From Typha latifolia (taxonomy: Eukaryota; Streptophyta; Magnoliopsida; Poales; Typhaceae), in contig CM034101.1 in assembly GCA_019914945.1 (NCBI GenBank), positions 7,451,188-7,515,187 on the forward strand: a stretch of 64,000 nucleotides of DNA, given 5' to 3'. The notes below the pieces were generated by a model, which was not told the DNA's origin, made no database searches, and was given only the letters and a program-made list of their open reading frames with translations. Position 1 is the first letter of the stretch, and each line of letters opens with the position of its first letter. A program made the position numbers and the translations under genes. Of the stretch, positions 11,279 to 21,472 are shown in pieces.

Positions 11279-11920
11279 TGTTGGTAATTTCATGTATTTG
11301 ACATGAATTTTTTATTAACTTTGAGCTAAGTTTTAAGTAGGGCCCACGCATTATTAATGATGATTTAATGGTGAAATTAATTTAGCTCAAAATGTACTTT
11401 ATTGTCATATATTCACTTAATTAAATCCATGAAGAGAAGTGAATGAAAATTGGCTCTAAAGTGAGTATCATGGCAATGGAAAAATAAAGAAAAGTAAGTT
11501 TAGTACCATATTAGATATTTGAGAAATGTTAGTATAGTATATAAGTAACAAAACCTATTTTGTGGGTAAAGGTTACTATGCAATTTAACTCACACGCGCA
11601 CACCGCCCGGCGCGGCTCGGCTCGGTTCAGTTCACACACACGGGTCAAGTCCAATTTTAATTTTCTGGTTTATTTATAAAGTCGAGTCCTGCATATTTTT
11701 ACTATAGAGAGAGAGAGAGAGAGTACACCACAGTTCAATCGAGGCATTAGAAAGCTGCTTCCTTCCAGTGCAAGGCAGTCGTTGTATCCTGGGGGACCGA
11801 CGTCTGCTGTTCCAGAAGCAATCGGTGGAGGGCGAATTGGTCTTAAGAAAATAGTGTCCAACACTAGACTCGACTATTCAAAATTTTATATTCTGTAAGT
11901 TCCGGATTTGTTTTTTAACT
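11279..11920 (+). repeat. Co1 5' LTR
   Basis: Matches 20161-20943 with several length differences: the 3' copy carries about 100 extra bases around 20565-20690 and a TATAAGTATA-type expansion near 20375-20410. A TATA box, TATAAAG, is at 11675-11681, followed by a GA microsatellite. Confidence 0.85.
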
Positions 11921-11922
11921 CT

Positions 11923-11936
11923 TTGGAATTAGATTG
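11923..11936 (+). promoter_or_regulatory. Co1 primer-binding site
   Basis: TTGGAATTAGATTG directly follows the LTR and is close to the tRNA-Met-type TTGGTATCAGA; two bases have changed. Confidence 0.6.
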
Positions 11937-11949
11937 TTATCGCAAAAAA

Positions 11950-12892
11950 AAAAAGAGTACTATTCCCCCTATCACTACTACTCCAGTACCTACAGTTCAT
12001 GGAGAAAAGCTTGAGAAGTTCTGTGGTGTAGAATTTAAGAGATGGCAACAGAAAATGCTCTTTTATCTAACCACCTTGAATTTGGCTAAATTCTTACATG
12101 AAGATGTGCTCGAACTCCGAAAAGAGGAAACTGATAGGCAAGTAGTTGCTGTAGTGGATGCGTGAAAGCATGCCGACTTCCTTTGCCGAAACTATATCCT
12201 CAATGGACTGGACAACTCGTTGTATAACGTGTATAGTTCACTAAAAACGTCTAAGGAATTATGGGAATCTTTAGATAAGAAGTACAAGACAGAAGATGCC
12301 GGTGCAAAGAAATTTGTAGTTGGTAAATTTCTTGAGTACAAGATGGTTGACACTAAACCAGTGATTAACCAGGTGCAAGATCTTCAAGTAATAATTCATG
12401 AGATTCATGCGAAGAGATGGTGATTAATGAATCATTCAAAGTGGCGGCTATTATAGAAAAATTACCACCTTCTTGGAGGGATTTCAAAAATTACCTAAAA
12501 CACAAGCGCAAGGAAAATGTCACTTGAAGAACTTATTGTCAGATTGATGATTGAAAAAGACAATCGTATTGCTAAAAAGAAAATTGGAAGTCAGTACGTG
12601 TCAAAGGCAAATATTGTGGAGTCCATAAAGGACAAGAAAAAGGAAGCATACCGGCGAAGGCTCTAAAATTGGCAATGCAAAAAAGTTCAAGGGCAAATGT
12701 TACGTCTGTGACAAGCAAGGGCATCGTGCTCAGGATTGTCGCTTGAGAAAAAAGAAGGAGAACTCTGAAAAGAAGAAGCCACAAGCCAATGTAACTGAAG
12801 TGGAACACCTTCGTTCTGATGTCGATGACATGCACGTCTCCACTATTGTCTCGGAAGTAAACCTGATTGGTGGTAATCCTAAAGAATGGTGG
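11950..12892 (+). pseudogene. Co1 gag remnant (copia gag-polypeptide type, zinc knuckle)
   Basis: The frame opens with KLEKFCGVEFKRWQQKMLFY, the start of the copia-type gag domain, then [16 protein letters not shown] and [20 protein letters not shown], all well conserved in Tork-like elements. A stop follows VVDA near 12163 where the family reads DAWKHAD, and another near 12421, with frame changes after that. A zinc-knuckle CCHC appears near 12700-12742 (CYVCDKQGHRAQDC). Gag would coat the RNA in virus-like particles. G0 cuts the frame at 12893, just before the protease. Confidence 0.85.
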
Positions 12893-13682
12893 TGATACGA
12901 TCACACCTCTAGCTATGGAGCTCTGATACCAGCTTGATACGATCTCTCCTTTAGGGCTAAAGATCGATCTTTTCTAATTCTCAGATCTGGACTAGATCTT
13001 GCACGGAACTTTGAAATAAGATCCCGAAATATTCTGCCGTCGGATCGACGTGAAATTTGATATGTTTTAAGCCCAGAAAAGAGATTTCCAATAAATCAAG
13101 TTTCAGGCGAATCGGAGTTGGGGATCTCGAGATATTGTTCGTTTAGTGGACGAACGTCAGGATGCTCTGTTTTGGATCCGTGGATGGAGGCACGAGATCT
13201 TAGGTAATGGTGGATGGTGGAGGACCGGCATTAATGTGGTGGCACTGGTGAAAAGTGATGGTGGAAGGGTTGTGGTTGATGGAAGGATTAGGGCAAGTGT
13301 GGGATAGATTGGACGAAGGGGGAGAAGAGGGCCACCCCTAAGGGACTAGGGTGATTAGCCGGATGAGGGAGGTTAGAAGCGGCGTCGCCGGGGATTGAGA
13401 GAACGGGAGCGAAGAAGACGAAAGAGGCAAGGCAAAACTCAATCTCAATAATCAATAATCAATTTGGTTGCCTACCACATCCTTTTATAGGCTAACCAAC
13501 AACTCAAATTAACCCTAAAAACATAATTTTCATCGACCGCGTTCGAACTCACTCCACCCGCGTTCGAACGCGACTTACAGAAAACTTATTTTAATGGAAA
13601 TTAAACACTAAAACATGAAACAAAAACACTCCTAAAGTGGATCCATGCTCGAGACGACGTCGGTGAAGTCCGAATCGTATCA
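12893..13682 (-). repeat. G0 LTR (3' LTR in element orientation)
   Basis: Compared with 15899-16688 by eye there are roughly two dozen differences, almost all in the first half (12893-13285). It contains two TTCGAA motifs (13540-13571). On the minus strand a TATA box (TATAAAAGG) lies near 13482-13490. Confidence 0.9.
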
Positions 13683-14121
13683 ATCCACCACGCTTTCACA
13701 ACCTTGTCCTCAAGGTTTGAAGTTTGTGAAGCGATATTTGAACTCTAGCTCAAGCTCCTCCATGGTATGATCTTCTGCATTGGTTCCCCACATATCTGAA
13801 GATATAGGAAATGTTGGTGCTGAGAAAGAGGCAAGCTCACTCGTGTTAGGTTGGCGCGAAAGGGCATCAACCGCTCGATTCTCGATCAGCAAGTTCCAAG
13901 TCAAGCTCGGTCCTATCCGTCACCGCGAGTCTTTCGGGCACGCAAGAGAGGGGTAGTGCGACCATAACCACCTCAAAGGGGTTCATCCTCAGTCGAGCTT
14001 GGATACTTGTACTCCAACTAACCCAAGGTGGAATTCGGGTCGATCTACATTGAGTCCACTTGGTCTCGGGTGGTCGAACCAATTGACTCAATGTCAGTTC
14101 AGCAATAGAAATCTGGTGCAT
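13683..14121 (-). pseudogene. G0 RNase H and integrase fragments
   Basis: On the minus strand the tail of a gypsy RNase H is visible (RAVDALSRQPNTSELASFS), ending in ELELEFKYRFTNFKP just before the polypurine tract. Upstream of it is an integrase scrap, MNPFEVVMVALPL followed by TDRTELDLELADRE, which matches the motif MTPFEVVYGR of the G family. Their order is reversed compared with intact pol (integrase normally follows RNase H), so the pieces were rearranged or joined by deletion. Neither can form a protein domain. Confidence 0.65.
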
Positions 14122-15218
14122 CCGATTGCGCTCGGGAGGTCGAGTTAGATGCAGTTGGTGGATCCAGATTAGGTTCTCCTAGTGACTCAAGTTAGGTTCA
14201 GCTAGCCAAACTGATTGTTGGTTGTGCTCATAATCATTCTGCCCACTCCATGGATTAGGATCCGAGTCAAATGTATCCTGGTATAAGCAAACTCGTCTTA
14301 AGTCAAGTAGAGGGTTTCTGATCATGTCCCTTATTTGACTTAACTGAGTCCCGAAGTCCAGAGATGACTCCCACTTGACTTGACCCCTTTGGCTCTTAGG
14401 TCCAACCCAACTAATGTCTAGCAATTCCACCTAGTCAAGCCCAACAATGTAGCCTTCTTAAAATTCTAACCACTTAGAGTCTTCAAAAAAATTTGAAATC
14501 CCTAATCTTTCTCTCTTAGTTCCATCTCCATCAGCCATTGCCATAGGAGTTGCCTTAGCACGTGGCAGCCTTGGCTGAGTAGTGACCACCTCCAGTTGTT
14601 GCTTAAGTAGGGTTCCCGACGATGTGGCAGTAGTCGGCGGCGATGGAAGGCCGAAGTTGGCCCAAAAAATAAAATCTTCAGGTCCTTCTCTGTCCCATTG
14701 CAACCATGGCAAGGAGCCTTTGGTCATCCGGAATACTACAATAGTTCTTTGGTGAGGCCCTCTTGGGGTGGCGACGGTTGACCGCCGTGGAAGGCCGAGG
14801 TTGACAAAAACAAAATCTTCATCTCCTTCTTCATTTTGTCGTAGCCATGGCAGGGAGCTTTCGATCGTTTGGGTGAGAAAATTATTAGCCCACAAGGTCT
14901 TTACGAGGCCGTCGAGGCCGGTGCCGCCGTGGTTGGAAGATTGCGGCCTTCTCCTTCGAGTTGTAGCTCGGCGGGGAGGTGCAACGTCATCGCCGGTGAT
15001 GGCACTATCGCAGCCGACCGTCGATTGACCGAGGAGAATGGTGGAAGGTCACTAGAGGCCATACATGATTTCTTCATAGTTGCCGACGCCGTGGTTGCAA
15101 ATGAAGGTGGTGTAAGGCGGCCCAAGTGCCGGAACTTGCGGTTCGGGATCATCTCCCTCACCACCGATGAGGATTCCCGATGAGGAATATCCGGCGGCCA
15201 CGTGTGGTCTTCCTCCAT
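14122..15218 (-). other. G0 cargo region of unknown origin with an internal duplication
   Basis: No retroviral domain is recognisable here. On the minus strand 14458-14895 is open and contains two related segments, SSLPWLRQNEEGDEDFVF and GSLPWLQWDREGPEDFIF, each followed by a GLP-x-P/R-x-T-x-AT motif, about 190 bases apart. 14901-15218 is a further open, GC-rich stretch. Higher GC than the surroundings and the duplication suggest captured host sequence or a degenerate gag/spacer; I cannot tell which. Confidence 0.4.
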
Positions 15219-15839
15219 TCAACGGTGGTTCGCACGGTTGTTGACTCGTCGAAGAACTCCGTTCGACATCAAAAGAACATTTCCAACCGTCGAGCTTGCC
15301 AAAGGAAACCGCTGCCTTGAAGCTAGATTCTTCGCCGTTTCTGGCAGGATCAGGAATGGTGCAGCCAGCCCTTCACAGTTTGTCGACGAGGTCTCCGATG
15401 CATGGGAAGATGTGGAGGTTCTGAGGGCTGCTACAATGGTTGAGGATCCCATTGTAGCCGACAGCCGTTTGTTGCAGCTAACCATGGGTCGAGGTGTAGA
15501 AGCTCGATCTTGCCTGATAGCCGAACTCTCCCCAACTTTTGTGATGAACGGGGAGGCCGTGGAGGATGTTGGGTATGTTGTAGAGGGTTCCCCATGCTGC
15601 CTTGTGATTGCCCTACTTGTTGAAGAAGGTTTCGGCCACGCCCGTATTTCCCACAGCATCTCCATCATCATTTGATTATTGATGGCCATCTGTCTGGAAA
15701 GAGACCCCAACACGGCTTGAATACTAGGTTCCTCCGTATTCCGATTAGATCGGGCGGTTCCACGGGTGGAAGTCCTTGCAATCGTTTCTCCCTCCTCTAT
15801 TGGGAGAATCTCTTCTTCATCATCTCGCCGTGCAGCCAT
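15219..15839 (-). pseudogene. G0 gag N-terminal fragment
   Basis: The minus-strand frame starts about 40 bases after the primer site with MAARRDDEEEILPIEEGE and runs 206 codons without a stop. It includes a segment on number and self-association (QAVLGSLSRQMAINNQMMME) of the kind seen at the start of plant gypsy gag. The usual capsid core (WW-x-motif, F-x-F) and zinc knuckle are absent, so it is probably a truncated gag. Its position next to the primer site supports this. Confidence 0.55.
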
Positions 15840-15879
15840 GGATCTGGTTGTCGTAATTGGAAGCGCTTGTCCGAGGAAA

Positions 15880-15898
15880 GGTGCCTCTGATACCAGCT
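15880..15898 (-). promoter_or_regulatory. G0 primer-binding site
   Basis: On the minus strand TGGTATCAGAGGC follows the 5' LTR (right copy) after the three bases AGC. It is the plant initiator tRNA-Met complement. An almost identical site is also found inside each LTR about 43 bases from its end. Confidence 0.85.
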
Positions 15899-16688
15899 TG
15901 ATACGATCACACCTCTGGCTATGGAGCTCTGGTACCAGCTTGATATGATCTCTCCTTTAGGGCTAAAGATCGATCTTTTCTAATTCTCAGATCTGGACTA
16001 GATCTTACACGGAACTTTGAAATAAGATCCCGAAATATTCCGCCGTCGGATCGACGTGAAATTTTGATATGTTTTAGGCCCGGAAAAGAGCTTTCCAACA
16101 AATCAAGTTTCAGGGAATCGGAGTTGGGGATCTCGAGATAGCGTTCGTTTAGTGGACGAACATCAGGATGCTCTGTTTTGGATCCGTGGATGGAGGCACA
16201 AGATCCTAGGTAATGGTGGATGGTGGAGGACCGGTGTTAATGTGGTGGCACCGGTGAAAAGTGATGGTGGAAGAGTTGTGGTTAATGGAAGGATTAGGGC
16301 AAGTGTGGGATAGATTGGACGAAGGGGGAGAAGAGGGCCACCCCTAAGGGACTAGGGTGATTAGCCGGATGAGGGAGGTTAGAAGCGGCGTCGCCGGGGA
16401 TTGAGAGAACGGGAGCGAAGAAGACGAAAGAGGCAAGGCAAAACTCAATCTCAATAATCAATAATCAATTTGGTTGCCTACCACATCCTTTTATAGGCTA
16501 ACCAACAACTCAAATTAACCCTAAAAACATAATTTTCATCGACCGCGTTCGAACTCACTCCACTCGCGTTTGAACGCGACTTACAGAAAACTTATTTTAA
16601 TGGAAATTAAACACTAAAACATGAAACAAAAACACTCCTAAAGTGGATCCATGCTCGAGACGACGTCGGTGAAGTCCGAATCGTATCA
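15899..16688 (-). repeat. G0 LTR (5' LTR in element orientation)
   Basis: Same length as the left copy. It contains an internal primer-site-like sequence (plus strand GGAGCTCTGGTACCAGCT near 15924-15941), followed by a second LTR-end-like TGATATGATC. TTCGAA-type motifs lie near 16545-16575, one now TTTGAA. Confidence 0.9.
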
Positions 16689-19550
16689 GGTGGGTAGACA
16701 CTAGAGCTACTTGACACATTTGTGCCAATAGGTGGATGTTTTCGTCTTATAAAAAGCAACAGATGAAAAACTTTACATGGGCAATTCAGCAACTTCCAAG
16801 ATGGAAGGAATAGGGAAGGTTGTGTTAAAATTGACTTAATGAAAAGAACTTATTCTTAATGATGTAATACATGTGCCTGACATTCGAAAGAATCTGGTTT
16901 CGAGATCATTATTGAGTAAGAAAGTTTTAAGTTGGTGTTTGAGTCTGATAAGTTTGTACTTATCAAAAATGACTTGTATGTTGGAAGGGGCTACTTGTCA
17001 AATGGCCTCTTTAAGATGAATGTAATGACTGTAACTCCAAAAATAAATAAAGAGGAATCTTCTTCTTACTTGCTTGAGTCTTGTGAAACTTGGCATGGTA
17101 GATTAGGACATGTTAATTATGGTACAATGCGTAGATTAATTAATCTTAACATGTTGCCTAATTTTCAAATTGATTTAAATAAAAATTGTGAAATATGTGT
17201 TGAAGCCAAATTGGCTAAGACTTCGTTTCATTCCATTGAACGAAGTACAGAACCTCTAGAACTTATATATATTGATATATGTGATTTGAAATTTGTTTAA
17301 ACTAGAGGTGGAAAAAAGTATTTTATTATTTTTATTGACAATTGCACAAGATACTATTATGTGTATTTACTAAGAAGCAAAGATGAGGCATTAGAAATGT
17401 TTATACATTTCAAAATTGAGGTTGAGAACCAACTTAGTAGAAAGATTAAAATGCTAAGAAGTGATAGAGGTGGTGAATATGAGTCACCATTTGCACAAAT
17501 ATGTGCAGAAAATATAATTATTCATCAAACAACGGCTCCTTACGCTCCACAGCAAAATGGTATTGCTGAACGTAAGAATAGAACTCCGAAAGAGATGATG
17601 AATGCCATATTAATAAGTTCTGGTTTACCCCAGAATTTGTGGGGGAAAGCTTTGCTTTCTGCTAATCACATTCTCAACCAGTTACCCCATAAGAAATTGG
17701 ACAAAACACCTTATGAGTTATGAAAAGGTCGAGAACCTAGCTATAAATTCTTAAGAGTGTGGGGGTGCCTAACAAAGGTTGCAATTCTAGTTCCTAAAAG
17801 AACAAAAATTGGACCTAAAACTATTGATTGTATATTCATTGGTTATGCTCATAATAGTAGTGCATATCAATTCCTGGTTCACAAATCAGATAATTCTGAG
17901 GTACATGAGAATACAATTATTGAGTCTAGGAATGCATCATTCTTTGAGAATATATTTCCATATAAATATACATCAGAAGTAAGTTCTCTCAAAAGAACTT
18001 ATGAAAATAAGTAGGACCAAGAGTCTATGCAAGAAGGAAATGATAATGAACCTAGACGAAGTAAGAGGGCAAGAACTTCTATGTCTTTTGGTCCTGATTT
18101 TCTAATATATTTGTTAGAAAAAGAGCCTCAGAGTTATAAGGAAGCAATGTCTACTCCCGAAGCTCCTTTATGGAAAGAAGTTATTAATAGTGAAGTTGAA
18201 TCCATTTTGCAAAATCATACCTGGGAATCGGTGGATCTTCCACCAGGGTGTAAATCTTTGGGTTATAAATGGATATTCAAAAGGAAGATAAAAGCAGATG
18301 GTTCAATTGAAAAAATACAAGGCGAGACTTGTAGTTAAAGGATATAGACAGACAGAGGGAATAGATTACTTTGATACATATTCATCTGTAACAATAATAA
18401 CGTCTATCCGATTAATAATTGCTCTTGCAGCATTATATAATATGGAAATACATCAGATGGATGTGAAAACTACATTCTTGAATGGTGAATTAAATAAATA
18501 AATCTATATGGAACAACCCAAAGGGTTTGTGACTCCAGGACAAGAGACAAAGGTGTGCAAATTAGTTAAGTCTCTTTATGGGCTTAAACAAGCACCTAAA
18601 CAATGGCATGAAAAATTTGACTTAGTTATGATGTCAAATGGTTTTCACATTAATGAATGTGATAAATGCGTTTATGTGAAATGCACTTCAGATAATTATG
18701 CCATTGTATGTCTATATGTGGATGACATGATAATAACTGGTAGCAATATTAATGTCATTAAAGCTACCAAGAACATGTTGGCTAACAAGTTCGATATGAA
18801 AGATATGGGAGTTGCAAATGTGATTCTTGGTATAAAGATAACTAAGGCAACTGAAGGGTATGTTATATCTCAATCACATTATATTGAGAAATTACTCGAT
18901 AAATTTGATAAAGATAATAACAATATAGCTAGAACACCTATAGATGTAAATCTTCATCTCACAAAGAATACAGGTGAATGTATATCTCAGTTAGAATATT
19001 CTCAGATAATAGGCAGTTTTATGTACGTCATGAATTGCACTCGTCCGGATATTGCGTACTCCGTGAGTAAACTAAGTAGATATACAAGTAATCCAGGGAG
19101 TGATCACTGGAAGGCGATAGTTAGGGTACTCAGATATTTGAGATACACCACTAAGTATGGATTGCACTATTCAAGATGTCTTTACTCTTGGAGGTGCATC
19201 TATTTCATAGAAATCTTCTAAACAAACATGTATAGCTAGATCTACTATGGAATCTGAATTCATAGCATTAGATAAGACTGGAGAAGAAGCATAATGACTT
19301 CAAAATTTCTTAGAAAATATTCCTATGTGGCCAAAACCTGTGTTCGCAATTTGCATACATTGCGATAGTCAATCGACTATAGGAAGGGCACAGAGTCAGA
19401 TGTATAACGGTAAGTTAGGACATATATGTCGTAGGCATAATACAGTGCGATAGTTGATCTTAAATGGTATAATATCCATTGATTATGTAAAATCAAATGA
19501 TAACATCGCGGATAACTAAGGGTTTAACAAGAGATCAAGTATATTGTTCA
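16689..19550 (+). pseudogene. Co1 pol remnant: protease, integrase, reverse transcriptase, RNase H
   Basis: The protease motif beside the insertion reads VDTRATRHIC, so the catalytic DTGA has become DTRA. The gag-pre-integrase HxxLGH region (TWHGRLGHVNYGTM) and a CEICVEAKLAK cysteine pair follow (16932-17300). The integrase core has RSDRGGEY and NGIAERKNR (17361-17723). Reverse transcriptase begins with KWIFKRK and continues past a frameshift near 18330 with QMDVKTTFLNGEL, then after a stop at 18499 with [11 protein letters not shown] and the catalytic YVDDMI near 18715. RNase H is frame-shifted after 19160, but RSTMESEFIAL and CDSQSTI are readable. Stops at 17299, 17721, 18012 and 18499 and the changed protease prevent function. 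Confidence 0.9.
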
Positions 19551-20150
19551 TCGAGGGGAATAGGTTTGAAGCCTACCACCTAGAGTAATGACACAACGGC
19601 AACCCAACCTAGTTGACTGGAGATCCTAAGATCTAGGTTCAAAGGGACAACCGAGTTGTAGGGGCGTTCTCTGAAATCACTAAGGAATTAAATTTCCTAC
19701 AACTTTCCTATGATGACATAGTGATAAACATGTACTAAGTGTTAGGGTAAGCAATGCTTTTAATGACTCTTATACTTTGGAAATCCAAGTGGAGTATGGC
19801 AGGATACTCTTAATAAGAGGTCACCTATATGAATGTGAAGTGGGCCGTTTCTATGAGATGACTAGGCTAAATCTCTAGAGCACTCAAAGAATTACCAGAC
19901 GCGTCCAGGGCCGAAATGGACACAACATATAGAACCAACTGTGTTGAAAAGAGCTGTGTGCGTATTATTGTCTTGGTTTATATAAAAGCTGAACAGTTCA
20001 AGACATCATGTTCACTGGTTAGCGAATAAATTCAATAATACTTCACTATGGACGGTTCAAAGCCAAAAGCTACCTATCCTGATGTAGTAACTTTTCATTG
20101 TACTCTCGATCAAGTCTGCATTTCATATGCATTTTCAGCCAATTCATTCA

Positions 20151-20160
20151 TGTGGGGGAT
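20151..20160 (+). promoter_or_regulatory. Co1 polypurine tract
   Basis: TGTGGGGGAT lies directly before the 3' LTR, where plus-strand DNA synthesis would start. Confidence 0.7.
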
Positions 20161-20943
20161 TGTTGGTAATTTCATGTATTTGACATAAATTTTTTATTAA
20201 CTTTGAGCTAAGTTTTAAGTGGGGCCCACATATTATTAATGATGATTTAATGGTGGAATTAATTTAGCTTAAAAAGTACTTTATTATCATATATTCACTT
20301 AGTTAAATCCATGAAGAGAAGTGAATGAAAATTGGCTCTAAAGTGAGTATCATGGCAAAGGAAAAATGTTAGTATAGTATATAAGTATATAAGTTAGTAT
20401 AGTATATAAATAACAAACTTCTTATAGGCTTTGGGCCCCAAAAGGGGTACCTATTGTGTGGGTAAATGTTATTATGCAATTTAACTCACACGCGCGCGCC
20501 GCCCGGCCTAGCTCGACTCGGTTCGCACGCACGAGTCAAGTCCAATTTTAATTTTTTTTTTGCCTGATACGGGATCTGGTTTGGTTCGGATCTAGTTTGG
20601 TTCGAACCCGAAATGATGCATCCCTTCACAGTATAACTGTTACCTTTTACATCTTTTCGCTGTTTAATAGGTTTGGGTTCATTTATAAAGTCGAGTCTTG
20701 AGTCTACATATTTTTACTAGAGAGGGAGAGAGAGTATAGCACAGTTCAGGTTCAATCGAGGCATTAGAATGCTTCCTTTCCAGTGCAAGGCAGTCGTTGT
20801 ATCTTGGGAGACCGACGTCCGCTGTTCCAGAAGCAATCAGTGGAGGGTGAATTGGTCTTAAGAAAATAGTGTCCAACACTAGACTCGACTATTCAGAATT
20901 TTATATTCTGTAATCGGTAAGTTCCAGATTTGTTTTTTAACTT
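20161..20943 (+). repeat. Co1 3' LTR
   Basis: Second copy of the Co1 LTR. It is followed at 20945-20958 by TTGGAATCAGATTG, which is the primer site sequence again, instead of host flank. True intron sequence resumes at about 20970. Confidence 0.8.
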
Positions 20944-21200
20944 TTTGGAATCAGATTGTTATTGCAAAAAACAAAAATAAGATTAATATGAAAATATAGA
21001 GTAATATAAGACAGTAGAAAATCATATGAAAATTGTTAATACTCAGAACCATCTTTGTCAGTGGCAGCGGTGGTAAATTAAAAGAGAATAGAGGAAAAGA
21101 GGAGCAAACTTACAACCACTTGGAAAATTGACTCCGGTGACTAAATTACTGTACAAGTAATTATACATACAAATGTCTGCGTGTTGAGGGGAGAGCTTAC

Positions 21201-21250
21201 GATATATGGCTCCATTGTGTCGAAACCCAGAACGACGTCGGCGGCGTTTC
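21201..21250 (-). CDS. Aldose 1-epimerase, exon 2
   Basis: A 50-base exon on the minus strand follows the acceptor TTGGTTTCAG and ends at a GTAAGC donor. Joined to exon 1 it reads GNAADVVLGFDTMEPYI, the expected continuation of the family (VVLGFD followed by EPY). Intron 1 is only about 100 bases (21251-21354). The exon ends on a codon boundary (phase 0), which matches the first codon of exon 3 more than 20 kb away. The first strands of the beta-sandwich fold are encoded here; no catalytic residue lies in this exon. Confidence 0.9.
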
Positions 21251-21354
21251 CTGAAACCAAGTGAAATTGACCAAATAAATAAATAATTTTAGAAGAGATT
21301 TAGAGATGAAGGGAAAAGAGATCTGGTGATGGTGGCCGTGCCGATATTACTCAC

Positions 21355-21472
21355 CATGAGCATCGGGGACGAGAAGGGAGGTGATGGTGGCGCCCCAGTT
21401 GCTCACTTTCACCTTGATGTTGCCTCTGGAGAGCTCGAACACCTCCACTTTCGTCTCGTGTTTCTCCGCCAT
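21355..21472 (-). CDS. Aldose 1-epimerase (galactose mutarotase), exon 1
   Basis: Reading the minus strand from the ATG at 21472, 39 codons plus one base encode a protein starting MAEKHETKVEVFELSRG and continuing to SNWGATITSLLVPDAH. The stretch from VFELSRG to LLVPD is the N-terminal signature of plant aldose 1-epimerases, cytosolic enzymes that interconvert the alpha and beta anomers of glucose and galactose. The exon ends in G followed by the canonical donor GTGAGT at 21354-21349, leaving phase 1, which exon 2 completes as GGA (Gly). The ATG is chosen because it gives the usual short leader before the conserved strand. Upstream sequence to about 21560 has the look of a 5' UTR. Only the first exons are in the window, so the function of the whole gene is inferred from family resemblance. 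Confidence 0.9.

Larger units (their letters stand above)
12893..16688 (-). mobile_element. G0: non-autonomous Ty3/gypsy derivative with GGTGG target duplication
   Basis: LTRs of 790 bases each (12893-13682 and 15899-16688) run TGATACGATC to ATCGTATCA. The target duplication GGTGG is perfect (12888-12892 and 16689-16693). The element reads on the minus strand: primer site beside the right LTR, a gag start at 15839, RNase H and integrase scraps near the left LTR, and a polypurine tract (13683-13710, minus) resembling that of the G1-G6 family. Most of pol is missing and 14130-15218 holds sequence that I cannot match to pol. LTR similarity and intact ends suggest a fairly recent insertion into Co1. 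Confidence 0.9.
11279..20943 (+). mobile_element. Co1: Ty1/copia retrotransposon (Tork/Retrofit-like), interrupted by Ty3/gypsy derivative G0
   Basis: LTRs at 11279-11920 and 20161-20943 both begin TGTTGGTAATTTC. Between them the order gag, protease, integrase, reverse transcriptase, RNase H is that of Ty1/copia. G0 (12893-16688) was inserted exactly at the protease site and split gag from pol. Multiple stops and a frameshift make Co1 inactive. I could not find a convincing target duplication; the sequence after the 3' LTR repeats the primer site and start of the leader, which may explain that. Confidence 0.9.
559..21200 (-). other. Intron 2 of aldose 1-epimerase, about 20.6 kb, filled with transposons
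   Basis: The interval runs from the GTAAGC donor at 21200 to the TTCAG acceptor at 559, both canonical on the minus strand. Between them lie two gypsy-type elements, one copia element and two hAT-type elements, plus an LTR-like block. Sequence that belongs to none of them amounts to a few kilobases (559-1741, 4939-5063, 11085-11278, 20971-21200). That the exons belong to one transcript is inferred from frame and protein continuity. Confidence 0.8.

Noticed and set aside
11670..11864. Minus-strand frame conserved at 20679-20879
   Set aside because: Conservation is due to the two Co1 LTR copies; no start context or domain.
15202..15675. Plus-strand open frame of 157 codons
   Set aside because: Antisense to the G0 gag fragment; the minus-strand frame starts just after the primer site and fits the element's orientation.
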